This document shows, one piece after another, positions 43,272-52,722 of a stretch of 64,000 bases of DNA. Made by a program: the position numbers and the translations under genes. The notes beneath the pieces are model-generated. The model was given only the letters and a program-made list of their open reading frames with translations. It ran no database searches and was not told where the DNA came from. The stretch's first letter is position 1, and each line of letters begins with the position of its first letter. The stretch is taken from the NCBI RefSeq assembly GCF_007859075.1, contig NZ_VOAK01000024.1, positions 171,872 through 235,871 on the forward strand. Direction: 5' to 3'. This DNA is from Gemmobacter aquaticus. GTDB lineage: Bacteria; Pseudomonadota; Alphaproteobacteria; Rhodobacterales; Rhodobacteraceae.

Positions 43272-43709
43272 ATGCCCCCCACTTTCGTAATGATGATCCT
43301 GGCGGGCGCGGCCCTTCCGCTGCAGTTCGCGCTGAATGCGCTCTTGGCACGGACGGCGGCCGTCTCGGCCATCTGGGCGGCGATGGTGTCGCTGTTCGTC
43401 AGCTTCACCTGCATGGCCGGGGTCATGCTGCTGACCCGGCAGGAATTTCCGTCCTGGCAGGTGCTGCGGACGGTTCCGGCAATCTACTGGTTCGGCGGGC
43501 TGGGTGGGGCGATCTTTGTGACCACATCCACATTCGCCCTGCCACGACTTGGCGCCGCGACCTGCGTGGCACTGGCCCTGCTGGGGCAGCTCGTCATGTC
43601 GTCAGCAATAGACCACTTCGGCCTGTTCGGCCTGCCTCACAAGGCGGTTGACATGCAACGGATGGTGGGGATCGCCCTCGTCCTTGCCGGAGCCTTCGTA
43701 TTGCGCTAA
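43272..43709 (+). CDS. Small DMT transporter of the YdcZ (DUF606) family
   Basis: 145 residues from the ATG at 43272 with four to five hydrophobic helices (FVMMILAGAALPLQFALNALLA, AIWAAMVSLFVSFTCMAGVMLL, FGGLGGAIFVTTSTFALPRLGAATCVALALLGQLV, VGIALVLAGAFVLR, in outline). This matches the four-TM YdcZ family, which usually acts as homo- or heterodimers in small-molecule export. Only one copy is present. It is divergent from the TetR gene at 42442-43128; the spacer contains TGATC-4-GATCA at 43229-43242, a candidate binding site. Confidence 0.8.
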   Translation: MPPTFVMMILAGAALPLQFALNALLARTAAVSAIWAAMVSLFVSFTCMAGVMLLTRQEFPSWQVLRTVPAIYWFGGLGGAIFVTTSTFALPRLGAATCVALALLGQLVMSSAIDHFGLFGLPHKAVDMQRMVGIALVLAGAFVLR

Positions 43710-44056
43710 GGCTCCGGCGGCCGCAATGCCCAAGGCCATCGGCATATGCGCAAGCCGCTTGCGTCCTGGCGAAAACACCCGGTCAACTTGGCCAATCCGC
43801 CTCGCCGAAGTACGATGTCGCAATGCGGCATTTACCCCTCATCCTTGTGCTACTGCTGTTTGCGGCCCTTAGCTGCCGGTAAGGATGACCGCCGCGCCGC
43901 GGTGCAGCTTCCCCGAACCGGTCAATTAGGAATGCCGCAGCATTTTTGGTATTGAGTGTCAGCTATGCGGACAAACCTGCCAGTCGCTCCCAAGAATTGC
44001 ATTTGCGTCAAAGCAGATGTATCCGCAGGCTCAAAGTCGTGCGCGGGAGCTCACCT
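43710..44056. other. Intergenic stretch without a convincing gene
   Basis: About 350 bases between the DMT transporter and the methyltransferase. The ORFs here are Arg/Cys/Ser-rich and unlike protein. I see no RNA gene or strong hairpin. The base mix is lower in GC toward the right, as in a rearranged boundary, and the catabolic cluster seems to end here. Confidence 0.45.
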
Positions 44057-44731
44057 TTGCTGCCATTCTCCGATCCGGAAGCAGTCGCCCACTATGTTGA
44101 TGGCCCTGTTCGGCAGGTTCCGGGCTTTTACGGTCTGCAACAGATGACGCGTCTCCTTCTCGCTGAACGGATTCAAGACGATGCGCATGTACTCGTCCTC
44201 GGCGCCGGCGGCGGACTGGAACTGAAAGCCTTTGCCGAAACAGAAGCTGGATGGCGTTTCTGCGGTGTTGATCCTTCAGTAGAGATGCTGGGTCTGGCAA
44301 AGCGCACGCTCGGGCCACTTGCTTCTCGCGTCGATTTCTATGAGGGAACTATCGACAGTGCTCCTTTCGGTCCGTTCGATGGGGCGACCTGCCTCCTAAC
44401 CCTCCACTTCCTTGCCGAGAACGAGCGCCGGCGCACTTTGAGTGAAGTGCATCGAAGGTTAAAGCTTGGCGCTCCATTTGTAGTCGCCCACCATAGCTTT
44501 CCACAGGATGTTGAGGAGAAGGCGAAATGGCTGGCCCGCTATGCCGCCTTTGCGGTGGCTTCCGGTGTACCCATTGCGAACGCGGAAAGAGCGATCGCGG
44601 CAATCAGTGAGCGGCTGCCGACCTTGTCTCCAGAGCAGGACGAAGCTCTGCTTCGGGAAGCAGGATTTGCAGACGTTGCCCTGTTCTACACGGCATTCAC
44701 GTTCAGAGGTTGGGTTGCCTACAAGGCGTGA
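44057..44731 (+). CDS. SAM-dependent class I methyltransferase
   Basis: The domain begins at PFSDPEAVAHYVDGPVRQVPG; the most plausible start is the TTG at 44057 with GGGAG upstream, since no ATG fits, although the frame is open to 43946. Motif I is VLVLGAGGGLELKAFAE, followed by CGVDPSVEMLGLA and CLLTLHFLAENERRRTL, typical of class I methyltransferases of the Tehb/UbiE type. The substrate is unknown. It is isolated: the DMT gene lies upstream at some distance and an IS3 remnant begins directly after its stop. Confidence 0.8.
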   Translation: MLPFSDPEAVAHYVDGPVRQVPGFYGLQQMTRLLLAERIQDDAHVLVLGAGGGLELKAFAETEAGWRFCGVDPSVEMLGLAKRTLGPLASRVDFYEGTIDSAPFGPFDGATCLLTLHFLAENERRRTLSEVHRRLKLGAPFVVAHHSFPQDVEEKAKWLARYAAFAVASGVPIANAERAIAAISERLPTLSPEQDEALLREAGFADVALFYTAFTFRGWVAYKA

Positions 44732-44739
44732 TTAGCCCT

Positions 44740-44976
44740 GTGCCCGCTTCGCTGTCATACATACCGGCAACCTGAAGTGCAGCCTACCCCAAGTGCGGCG
44801 AGCCTGCATCAGGCGTTCGATGCGATGCAGGCCGCAGTCGACGCCCTCGGCCAGAACATTGTGACGGACACGCCACGCCCCATAGATGCGGGCACTAGCG
44901 ATGAAGCTCGCCCGCACCTTCGCCCCGATCTCTTCGTCCTCCCGGCTGCGCCTCGGGGGCACTGCGCCGGGGGCGT
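44740..44976 (-). pseudogene. IS3-family OrfB transposase fragment
   Basis: The minus strand codes for PPRRSREDEEIGAKVRASFIASARIYGAWRVRHNVLAEG (in outline) and CGLHRIERLMQARR, the N-terminal HTH_21 part of an IS3 OrfB. The DDE core is missing. It is squeezed between the methyltransferase and the 3' end of the DUF1254 gene, so both ends are lost. It marks an old insertion or deletion point. Confidence 0.75.
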
Positions 44977-46497
44977 CTACTCGACGACTTCGAAGTCGCC
45001 GGGCTTCCAGCTCTTGTCGAACCACGGCTCGAGCGGCCCATAGAGTCTCAGCAGGACGCTGAAGCCCTTGCCCGGTGTTGTCTGGACCCAGTTCGACTCC
45101 TCACCTTCGGGGGCCGTCGGGCCGAACCAGACGGTGGACGCCCCGTCCGCCTCGATCTTCAGGGCCTTGCTCGTGCTGTCCACTCCCGCAAGCTTCTGGT
45201 CGGTCTCTAGGAGCGAGCGGGTCTGGTTGTCGTAGACCACGAAGGACCAGAACTCCTTGGCCGGGACCGGGCCGGGGAGCGTGACCCTATAGGTCTTCGA
45301 GCCATCGAGGATGTCGCCCTTCGCGTCGCGGAAGAGCCCGGCATAGGCTGAGCCTGAACCGACCTTGGCCATCGACATCGCAGGCGTGATGCCGGTGGCG
45401 TAGTAGAAGAACATTGTCCGCGCATCGAGCAGGCGCTCGGCCCCGTCGAGAAACTCGTAGCTGCCGCCCACGAAGGGGGTAAGCCACTTGCGGTCGGGGT
45501 AGAGGAAGACGGCCGGATCTCGGGGGGCGAAGAGGATCGTGCGGGCGGTGGCGTTGCCGACAGCCACGGCATCGGTAAGAATCGTCTTCATGCGGTCGTC
45601 GGGGGCGAAGGGCCGACCCTTGCGGATACCGATGGAGGCATAAAGACCCACGGTGTCGGGGTCCACGAAGTCGGCTGGTTCCGCCTGGACGACCTGGTCG
45701 AGCTCTTCGAAGAAGCTGAAGTCGTTGGCGCTGATTGTGTTGAAGCGCAGGCCCGAGGTGTTGACGAAGGTCGTCGCGGGCGGGGCGCCACTTTCCGTGG
45801 TCGCGTGGAGCGGGTGAATGTTCGCGCCTGCCTTCACGCCATCGACCGCGGCCTTGATGTCGCCGTCCCGCACAAAGGCGCGGAAGAAGAAGAGAAGCGT
45901 GTTCGTCGTAGGGCGCTCGACGAAGTAGCCTTCTGCGGGTAGCTCGCCCGTGTAGCCCGGAGGCACGAAGAGGTAGCTTCCGCCCTTGCCGGCGTCGGGG
46001 CCGGTGAGGCCCACGTCGTTGACCCAGCGGAAGTTCGCATCGTCGACAGGGCCGAGGACGCCCGGGGGCACGGTCAGGACCATGGGACCCGCAGTGAGGT
46101 CGAGGCAGGCGAAGCCGTAGACCGTGGTAGTGTTGGGCGTGAGGAAGAGGGACCGCGCGTCCATCAGGTCCTCAGTCAGGCCGAAGCCCTGGTTGGCTTT
46201 GACGCCCACGCTTTCGAGCCCGTTGCAGGCGGCGCGCACGGAGGTGGCCGAAATGCCGGTGAGGAAGGCCTGCACGCCGCGCATGAAGTCGAGGTTGTCG
46301 TAGACCGCCTTGACCGTGTCCGCATCGGGGGCGCCGTGCTGGAAGCGGAGCGTGCCGATGCGGGTGTCGACGCTGTCGGGCGTAGTGATCTTGGCGGGGA
46401 TGTCGGCGGAGAACTCGGGAGGCGTCTGGGCGCGGGCGGGAATCGCCGCGAGGGATGCGAGACCGAGGAGGCTGGCGCGCAGGAGGGGTCGGGTCAT
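44977..46497 (-). CDS. Exported DUF1254/DUF1214 protein
   Basis: 506 residues from the ATG at 46497 (GGGAG upstream). It starts with a signal peptide (LLGLASLAAIPARA, cleavage before QTP). The DUF1254 part covers about residues 50-200 (MDARSLFLTPNTTTVYGFACLDL) and the DUF1214 part the C-terminal third (FYYATGITPAMSMAKVGSGSAYAGLFRDAKGD in outline, and WSFVVYDNQTRSLLETDQ). The family is widespread and its biochemical role is not established. It is divergent from the AraC-type gene at 46572, about 75 bp between starts, so it is probably controlled by it. Confidence 0.9.
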   Translation of the reverse strand: MTRPLLRASLLGLASLAAIPARAQTPPEFSADIPAKITTPDSVDTRIGTLRFQHGAPDADTVKAVYDNLDFMRGVQAFLTGISATSVRAACNGLESVGVKANQGFGLTEDLMDARSLFLTPNTTTVYGFACLDLTAGPMVLTVPPGVLGPVDDANFRWVNDVGLTGPDAGKGGSYLFVPPGYTGELPAEGYFVERPTTNTLLFFFRAFVRDGDIKAAVDGVKAGANIHPLHATTESGAPPATTFVNTSGLRFNTISANDFSFFEELDQVVQAEPADFVDPDTVGLYASIGIRKGRPFAPDDRMKTILTDAVAVGNATARTILFAPRDPAVFLYPDRKWLTPFVGGSYEFLDGAERLLDARTMFFYYATGITPAMSMAKVGSGSAYAGLFRDAKGDILDGSKTYRVTLPGPVPAKEFWSFVVYDNQTRSLLETDQKLAGVDSTSKALKIEADGASTVWFGPTAPEGEESNWVQTTPGKGFSVLLRLYGPLEPWFDKSWKPGDFEVVE

Positions 46498-46571
46498 CGG
46501 AAGGCTCCCATCTATGGATGACACGGTGTATCATGGCGTAGACACGGCGGTCTTGGTTTTGAGGACAGAAC

Positions 46572-47600
46572 GTGGACGGACAGGTTTCACGCGACGAAGT
46601 GCGGCAACGGGCGACCGTAATTGCCGAGCTGCCCGCGCTGCTTGCTGAGCTGGGGGTCGATGCAGCGGAGGTGTTCGAGGGCACGGCTGTGACCCTGCCG
46701 ACGCTTGACGCGGAGACGCGGATCCCCTTCGGCGATCTGGCCAAAATCCTCGACCGGTCGGTACGGCTGTCGGGGCGGCCGGAGCTGGGCCTGCTCTTGG
46801 GCCGGCGGTTTCGGCTCGAGCATCACGGGGCGGTGGGCGAGTTGATGCGCACGGCGCCGACACTGGGTGCTGCGCTCAGGTCGTTTGTCGCCTGCCAGCC
46901 GGGCTATTCGAGCGGCGCCGTCGTCTATCTTCATTCCCAGGACGGTATGACGGCATTCGGGAACGCCGTCTGTTCGGGGGAGGTGCGGCCAGGGCGAACC
47001 TACTCGGACCTCGTCGTCGGGATCGGGATGCGGATGATCACGCTCCTCACCGGGGGGCAGGCCGCGCCTGTTGAGTTTCACATGTCCTGTGGCGCCCCGG
47101 CCGACCGGGCACCCTACCTGCGCATCTTGGCGGCGCCGGTGCGGTTCCAAGAGCCCCTGACCTGCATGTACCTCCCGGCTGAGGTGCTCGCCCTGCCCCT
47201 TCCCGGGTCGAACGCCGCCCGGCACGAGCGACTGGCGCGGGAGATTGCGGCGGTCATGGCGGAGCGGGCGGACCCGGGCCTCGGAACACGGGTGCGGGGG
47301 GCGCTTCGTAAGCTCCTGCTCGTGGGAAAGCCCACGATGGAGGCGGTCGCAGGTGAGCTTACGCTGCATCCGCGCACGCTAAGGCGGCGGCTGAAGGAAG
47401 ACGGGCTTGTCTTCGACACATTGCGCGACGAGGTGCGGCTAGCCTCGGCGCTGGAGCTGCTGGAACTTACCGACTTGCCCGTGGGCGAGGTCGCAGCCAC
47501 GCTGTCCTATGCCTCGCCCGAGGTCTTCGCAGAGGCATTCCGCCGAATGCGCGGGTGTTCTCCGCGCGAGTGGCGAGCACGGCACGCGCGAAAGGTGTGA
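46572..47600 (+). CDS. AraC-family regulator with arabinose-binding-like domain (OruR type)
   Basis: 342 residues starting at a GTG at 46572. The long N-terminal domain (AVTLPTLDAETRIPFGDLAKILDRSV, then LGLLLGRRFRLEHHGAVGELMRTAPTLGAAL, in outline) is of the Arabinose_bd type found in OruR/ArgR-like activators. The C-terminal DNA-binding domain has MEAVAGELTLHPRTLRRRLKEDG and LPVGEVAATLSYASPEVFAEAFRRMRGCSP (in outline). It is divergent from the DUF1254 gene and is probably its activator. The effector is unknown. Confidence 0.9.
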   Translation: MDGQVSRDEVRQRATVIAELPALLAELGVDAAEVFEGTAVTLPTLDAETRIPFGDLAKILDRSVRLSGRPELGLLLGRRFRLEHHGAVGELMRTAPTLGAALRSFVACQPGYSSGAVVYLHSQDGMTAFGNAVCSGEVRPGRTYSDLVVGIGMRMITLLTGGQAAPVEFHMSCGAPADRAPYLRILAAPVRFQEPLTCMYLPAEVLALPLPGSNAARHERLAREIAAVMAERADPGLGTRVRGALRKLLLVGKPTMEAVAGELTLHPRTLRRRLKEDGLVFDTLRDEVRLASALELLELTDLPVGEVAATLSYASPEVFAEAFRRMRGCSPREWRARHARKV

Positions 47601-47958
47601 GCACAAGAGCCCGATCAATCTGCTAGGCTGATCCACTAAGATCGGACGCAGCCACGGAGGACTCATCACTCGTTGAGGTCATTCTCGGCTCCGGAAACTA
47701 ACCCATGGCCCCTCCAGTTTCGCTGCAGCAAGCCTGAACGACCGCTTCTGAGAAGTTGCACTGCAGCGCCCCCTCGGTCGCGACCGTCACTTAAGGCCGG
47801 GTGCGACGTAGCAGACGCAACGGGCGGCGAAGCGGCTCCGTAAACGCAAGCCAAGGCCGAGTAACTATCGTCAGCCAGTATCCTGCAACCCCGGTGCGGT
47901 TCAGGTGGTATGGTACCCTGGGCTAGTCTGGAAATGCTTCATATTGCGGGAGATCATC
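47601..47958. other. Intergenic stretch with no clear gene
   Basis: About 360 bases after the AraC gene, up to the GFA fragment. The few ORFs are short and Ser/Arg-rich. I see no hairpin, tRNA or IS end. It lies next to a fused pair of gene fragments, so the region has been rearranged. Confidence 0.4.
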
Positions 47959-48140
47959 TCAGATCGAATACCATGGCGCCTTCGAAGCAACATGGATGTG
48001 TTCCATCGACAGCATGGACGGGAGGTCGATCAGGGATCCATAGCTGACATGGACAAACGCGCCATTGCGCACGACCGAAAAAAGGTATGAGCCACAGGTC
48101 GCGCAACGCACGTCGTGGTCGATCTGCTCTGACCCCCGAT
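47959..48140 (-). pseudogene. C-terminal fragment of a GFA (CENP-V/GFA) protein
   Basis: The frame reads DVRCATCGSYLFSVVRNG, then VHVSYGSLIDLPSM and EHIHVASKAPWYSI, which is the C-terminal part of GFA-domain proteins (zinc-binding C-x-x-C and the terminal H-I-x-V-x-S-K-A-P-W motif). The N-terminal Cys cluster is absent. The upstream bases belong to another gene fragment (48141-48337) in a different frame, so this is a deletion junction. Confidence 0.7.
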
Positions 48141-48337
48141 AACTCCTCATCCTGAATTTGTGCGAGCAAGGGTGCGTCGAAATTTGGGAGCGCTCCGCCG
48201 AAAGTCACGCGCCAGGCCTCGGGTATAGCGTCCGCCCACCCCTCCAGTTCTGCTCGCATGTGGTCCTGAAGGGTCACGGTCGTTTGCCCTTTGCTGTCGT
48301 ATGAGGAAGTGCCGAGCGACGCCTGCTCCGGCACCAT
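48141..48337 (-). pseudogene. N-terminal fragment resembling a uracil-DNA glycosylase
   Basis: The start, from the ATG at 48337, reads TTVTLQDHMRAELEGW, ADAIPEAWRVTFGG and FDAPLLAQIQDEE. The pattern W-x(n)-IPE-x-WR-x-FGG followed by FDAPLL resembles N-termini of uracil-DNA glycosylase-type proteins, but no catalytic motif is included and the identification is from memory. After about 65 codons the frame enters unrelated GFA sequence in the wrong frame. Confidence 0.4.
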
Positions 48338-48406
48338 TGCTGCCCATTGAGCGTCATATACAACGCTCCAAACAAACCTGCTTTGCTTATATGTAGGGAT
48401 TTTCGG

Positions 48407-50665
48407 TCAACCCTTGGTCAACGCCTCCAGCCCGGCGAAATGCAAGGGCGCGGTGTGCTTGATCATCTCTAGAAGGTAGGTCGTATTCTTCTGTGTCTCG
48501 GCTACCAAGGCTGGATCAAAGCCCTTACCCGTGAAGTGCGACAGGTCATTGGTGAACTTGAGGATCGCAGTTTTTTTGTGGGGATCGAATTCGGTCTTCT
48601 CGAGCTTTCGATAGAGTTTGTCCTTAGACGGAATGTGAAAATCTAGGAAGGTTTCTAGGACTTTCCGTGCGATGTTCGGAATGTGGTAGCAGCTCAAAAT
48701 TGAGCCGTCGCTTTGGAATGAGTAGAGCACCTTAAACAAGTAATGGTACTCGGTCGCATGGTCGATGAGAAGCTGATCGAGGGGTACGAGGCGCGCGGAG
48801 CGGCCCACATCCGTCTCGGAGCATAGTACCATCGAGTAGGAACATTGCTTCTTGAGAGCGCCCGGGAGGTTTTGGAACCAGTTGATCACGAGCCGTAAGA
48901 ACTCGTAATTGTGTGTTAGGATGAACAGTTGTTTGGCACCCTGTGCCGCGACCTTCAAGAACGAAAAAGCCTGATAGATCGCTCCTGAGTCAAGGCTGGA
49001 GATTGGGTCGTCGATGACAACTACCCCTTCGGCTAGATCGAAATCCTGATCCTTCAGTTGAACGAGGAAGTAGAGGAATGCTATGGCTGTCTTCTCTCCC
49101 TCGCTCAGTCGCCTTGCGGGTTTACCTCGACGCAGGACGACGTAGCCGTCCTTGCTGTTCTCAAAGACCAGATCGGTGCGGCCGAGGAACTGCTTCAGAT
49201 GCGTGGTCAGCTCTTCGCCACCTTTATGCGCGTTTGAGATCTGGGCCTGCTTAGCGGTGATCGATAGTGTAATATCAGCGAGGCTCCGCTTGTCCGGTAG
49301 GCCGTCGCCGCCATTCATTAGAAGAGCTGCCTCGTCCTCCTTGGTGCTGATCTTGGAGGTAGTCTCGGCGACCTGCTCTTGAATTGTCAGGAGGTAATGG
49401 GCCTCGATCGCATCTCTCGCCGCATGTTTCTCAAGTTCAAAGCCCTTGGTTTTGGCGTCGTGCCTTTGCATCACATCAGCAATCGATGTGAGGGCCGCTT
49501 TAAGGGCTTCCGCATCTGACTCTACCTTAGCCTCATAGGCTTCGGTTCGCCGCGTCAGCTTGTCTAACAATACAGCATCGACAACGCGCATCCGTTGCCT
49601 GACAGCTTCTAGCTCAGTCGCGAAGACGCTGACGGCGGCGTCGAAATCAGCGCGCAGCTCAGGATATAGCGCGAGGCGATCCGGGAACGTGAACCCTCCG
49701 AGGCCTTCCAACACCCTGGAAAGCCATGCGCGCTCTTGATCGATCTCGGCCTTGAGCTGTTGATCTTCCACACTGAAGTGCTCCGCAAGCGCGTGAAGCC
49801 GGGCAGTCGGTAATGGTTGCGAACAAAACTCGCAATTCTCGCTCGCATGAGCTTTGTGTAGGCCGATTCCTTCCTCCACCCAAGTGGCGATCATCGGATG
49901 CGTGGCCAAGCGCGAGATTACCGCAGACGCAGCGGAGCGTAGCGTGAGGGCCTTACAACGCTGCGCCAACGCGTTAGCAGCACCCACCGGGCCGATAGTC
50001 TTCTCGGTGCCGGGCTCGACTATGCCGGGCACATTGAGTTTGCCTACCTCAGACATTTGCACCTGACGGACGGTTGCGTGATGGACCTCCAGTTCGGTGT
50101 CACTGAGTGATTTCGGACTTGTAAGCTTCGCGAAGGCTGTCTCGGCGTCGGGCTTGCGATAGGTGCGAAGGGTTGAGCCGCTCGTCGCCTCCCCGATGGT
50201 CTTTGCTATGGAAGAGAAAATTTTTCCCCGTTCGGTTTCCAGCTTGGCGACGGCAGTAGTGATAGCCTGGATCCGCTTGATGCGATCGTCCCTCGTTGCG
50301 ATTTCTGCTTTGATTTCATCTGCGACGGATTTGTTCTCCTCGCCCAAGATCAGGATATGGCGAAGTGGCCCATCGAACCGGCCAATGTTGGCCTCTACAA
50401 AGTCGCTATTGAAGACGCGGACATTCCGCACGTATTTCTGGCCGTGGCTCAGCGGCCCGGATTGCGTATCGAAACTAAATTCGAGGTGCGGGTAATCACT
50501 ATGTTCGCCAGCCTGAAGACAGGCGAGAAGCCGCGAAAACGTTGTCTTACCTGAGCCATTCTCGCCGTAAACGATATTAAACCTTTCGAATGCCTTAAGC
50601 TCTGGTGGTGCGGCGTAGTTATCAAATACGCCGAGGTTTTTGATCTTCCTGATTTGTGTGAGCAC
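48407..50665 (-). CDS. RloC/PrrC-like AAA ATPase (candidate anticodon nuclease)
   Basis: 752 residues, AAA_13 type. Walker A is GENGSGKTT (34-42); a central coiled-coil region is split by C278-E-F-C281, a possible zinc hook as in RloC; the ABC signature is LSEGEKT (520-526) and Walker B is VVVIDDPISSLD (548-559). The C-terminus has NIARKVLETF and, 39 residues on, NDLSH, giving Arg667, Glu671 and His710 in the order of the PrrC/RloC ACNase triad. It would cut tRNA anticodon loops when DNA damage or phage infection is sensed, stopping translation. This is a stand-alone gene; the hsd system is 26 kb away. Identification as ATPase is firm, as nuclease tentative. Confidence 0.7.
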   Translation of the reverse strand: MLTQIRKIKNLGVFDNYAAPPELKAFERFNIVYGENGSGKTTFSRLLACLQAGEHSDYPHLEFSFDTQSGPLSHGQKYVRNVRVFNSDFVEANIGRFDGPLRHILILGEENKSVADEIKAEIATRDDRIKRIQAITTAVAKLETERGKIFSSIAKTIGEATSGSTLRTYRKPDAETAFAKLTSPKSLSDTELEVHHATVRQVQMSEVGKLNVPGIVEPGTEKTIGPVGAANALAQRCKALTLRSAASAVISRLATHPMIATWVEEGIGLHKAHASENCEFCSQPLPTARLHALAEHFSVEDQQLKAEIDQERAWLSRVLEGLGGFTFPDRLALYPELRADFDAAVSVFATELEAVRQRMRVVDAVLLDKLTRRTEAYEAKVESDAEALKAALTSIADVMQRHDAKTKGFELEKHAARDAIEAHYLLTIQEQVAETTSKISTKEDEAALLMNGGDGLPDKRSLADITLSITAKQAQISNAHKGGEELTTHLKQFLGRTDLVFENSKDGYVVLRRGKPARRLSEGEKTAIAFLYFLVQLKDQDFDLAEGVVVIDDPISSLDSGAIYQAFSFLKVAAQGAKQLFILTHNYEFLRLVINWFQNLPGALKKQCSYSMVLCSETDVGRSARLVPLDQLLIDHATEYHYLFKVLYSFQSDGSILSCYHIPNIARKVLETFLDFHIPSKDKLYRKLEKTEFDPHKKTAILKFTNDLSHFTGKGFDPALVAETQKNTTYLLEMIKHTAPLHFAGLEALTKG

Positions 50666-50994
50666 TTTCCCTCCGCGTTCTACGCTAGCACCAGTCGCGG
50701 CGTTTGCGGAATAGTGTTGGCAATGTGTAGGTACAATTCAACTGGACAATACCGCAACTCATGCATCGCGGTCTATATAGACATCGCTTCGCAAGGAGCT
50801 CGCAGACGCCCCAACGGTTCTCTCTGCACTGTATGAATGACTGGTTTCGATAGTATCCGCTGCAGCCACGCGGCGCTCCTTACAGACCGCTTCCCGCCCG
50901 ATACGATTCATCAGCACCGGAATGGTGATCGATGTTACAGTGTCCTGTCGGCAAAGCCGAGGACGTGGCGGGCATGGTGGACAGGAGAGATGCT
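50666..50994. other. Intergenic stretch between RloC-like gene and integrase pseudogene
   Basis: About 330 bases holding the promoter regions of two divergent genes. No ORF looks real. I see no strong hairpin or repeat. Confidence 0.4.
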
Positions 50995-51626
50995 ATGTCC
51001 ATCGAAACACTTCCCGCCCTTCGTCCGACGCGTGTGCCTTGGAATAAAGGCCGCATCGTTGGCCAGAAACGCCCCCTGCTGCCCAAACATGTCTGGTCCA
51101 TCCGTGTCCGGCTGGAAATGGCTGAGAATAATCGCGATCTTGCGCTGTTCAACATGCCATTGATTGCAAGCTCCGGGGTTGCGATCTGGTCTGCCTGAAG
51201 GTGAACGATGTTTACGCCGCAGGCCGCGTTAAGGAACGCGCATCCGTGACGCAAAGCAAAACACGCAAGCCTGTCCGATTCGAGATCACCGAAACCACGC
51301 GACTGTCGGTGGAGCGTTGGATCAAAGATCCAGAAATGATCGGTTGCGAATATCTTTGGCCCAGCCGTGTCCATGCTAGCCCGCACTTATCGACACGCCA
51401 GTATGCGCGGATCATGCGCGACTGGGTTCTCTCGATCGGGCTTGAACCGAGCTCCTATGGCACCCATTCGATGCGACGCACAAAGGTCGCCCAGATTTAC
51501 AAGAAGACAGGCAACCTGCGCGCTGTTCAACTTTTGCTCGGGCATACCAAGATGGACAGCACTGTTCGCTATCTTGGGGTCGACCTGGACGATGCGCTGT
51601 CCTTGTCAGAAGGGATCGATCTGTAA
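50995..51626 (+). pseudogene. Short tyrosine recombinase, frameshifted
   Basis: Two frames join into an integrase of about 210 residues. The first starts at the ATG at 50995 (AGGAGAG upstream) and reads SIETLPALRPTRVPWNKGR, VWSIRVRLEMAENNRDLALFNM. The second continues as AIDCKLRGCDLVCLKVNDVYAAG once one G is restored after AACATG near 51154. It ends with HSMRRTK, LLLGHTKMDSTVRYLGVD, so the His-x-x-Arg, His and Tyr residues are all present. A single-base deletion therefore inactivates an otherwise complete gene. Confidence 0.85.
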
Positions 51627-51810
51627 CAACCCCGCCGACCCGCGTGCCATGCGCCGGTCGGCCCATAGCCGCCGATCGGCGCCAAGAAATGCCGAATTGC
51701 AGTCTCCTCGAAGCGGACGTTCGGCTGGGCCAGCAGTTAATTTTGACGCGTCACATTACAATTGCTCAAAAGCATATGCCCCCAACGTAAGCCCGACCTT
51801 AGACTGATCC

Positions 51811-52722
51811 TCAGTGCGACCGCTCCGTCCTGCTGGCGAACTCTCTCGCCGCCTGAATGAAGGCGCTGAAGGCGGCGGGTGGGTTCTTCCGGCCGGGATA
51901 GTAAAGCGCAAGCGGGGACAGGCTCGGGGTCCAGTCTGCCAGGACCCGCACGAGCCGCCCCGCAGCGATGTCCTCACGGACATCCGCCTCTTGGACGTAT
52001 CCAAGGCCCATGCCCTCCCGCGCGGCGATGCGGACAAGGCTTGCCTCGTCGAGGGTGAGGGCGCCCTGCACATCGATCTGCACCGGCACGCCGTCCTTCT
52101 CGAACCGCCAGCGGAACAGGGCGTTGTTGGGTAGGCGCGCGCGAATGCAGCGATAGCGGTAGAGGTCGGCCGGGACCGTCGGTTCGCCGTGGATCCGCAG
52201 GAACTCCGGCGAGGCGACGACGGCGTTTTCCCGCGACATGCCAAGCGGGATGGCAATCATGTCGGCGGGCACAAGATCGGCGGGCCGCAGCCCCAGATCG
52301 AACCCACCCGCGACGATGTCGACCAGCTTGCCCTCTGTCACCAGATCGATCTGCACCTGCGGATAGTGCCGCAGGAAGGGCAGGAACAGCGGCGCCATCA
52401 CTTCCCTTGCGGCGGAGGCGAAGGCGTTGATACGCAGGGTGCCGGTCGGGGTTTCCTGAAGCGACTGCACCGCCAGCATAGCATCATGGATATCGGTCAT
52501 GGCGGGCCCGACCCGCGCGACAAAAGTCTGTCCCGCATCGGTCAGTGACACGCTTCGCGTGGTGCGGTTGAACAGGCGCACCCCCAGGCGCTGCTCCAGC
52601 TTGGCGATGGCGTTGCTGAGCGCGGTCGTCGACATGCCAAGGTCCAGCGCTGCCGCCCGGAACGAACCCTGCCGGGCGATGCTGAGAACCGCGTCCAGAT
52701 CGGCGAAGAGAGGCCGTGTCAT
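51811..52722 (-). CDS. LysR-family transcriptional regulator
   Basis: 303 residues. The N-terminal helix-turn-helix ([59 protein letters not shown] in outline) and the periplasmic-binding-like C-terminal domain are complete. It is divergent from the SnoaL-like/SDR pair with about 140 bp between starts, the standard layout for a LysR regulator of a small metabolic operon. The inducer is unknown but is probably the SDR substrate or product. Confidence 0.95.
   Translation of the reverse strand: MTRPLFADLDAVLSIARQGSFRAAALDLGMSTTALSNAIAKLEQRLGVRLFNRTTRSVSLTDAGQTFVARVGPAMTDIHDAMLAVQSLQETPTGTLRINAFASAAREVMAPLFLPFLRHYPQVQIDLVTEGKLVDIVAGGFDLGLRPADLVPADMIAIPLGMSRENAVVASPEFLRIHGEPTVPADLYRYRCIRARLPNNALFRWRFEKDGVPVQIDVQGALTLDEASLVRIAAREGMGLGYVQEADVREDIAAGRLVRVLADWTPSLSPLALYYPGRKNPPAAFSAFIQAAREFASRTERSH

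Noticed and set aside
16679..50665. PrrC-type link between the type I system and the RloC-like gene
   Set aside because: The two lie 26 kb apart across several mobile boundaries, so a functional prr-hsd cassette is not supported.
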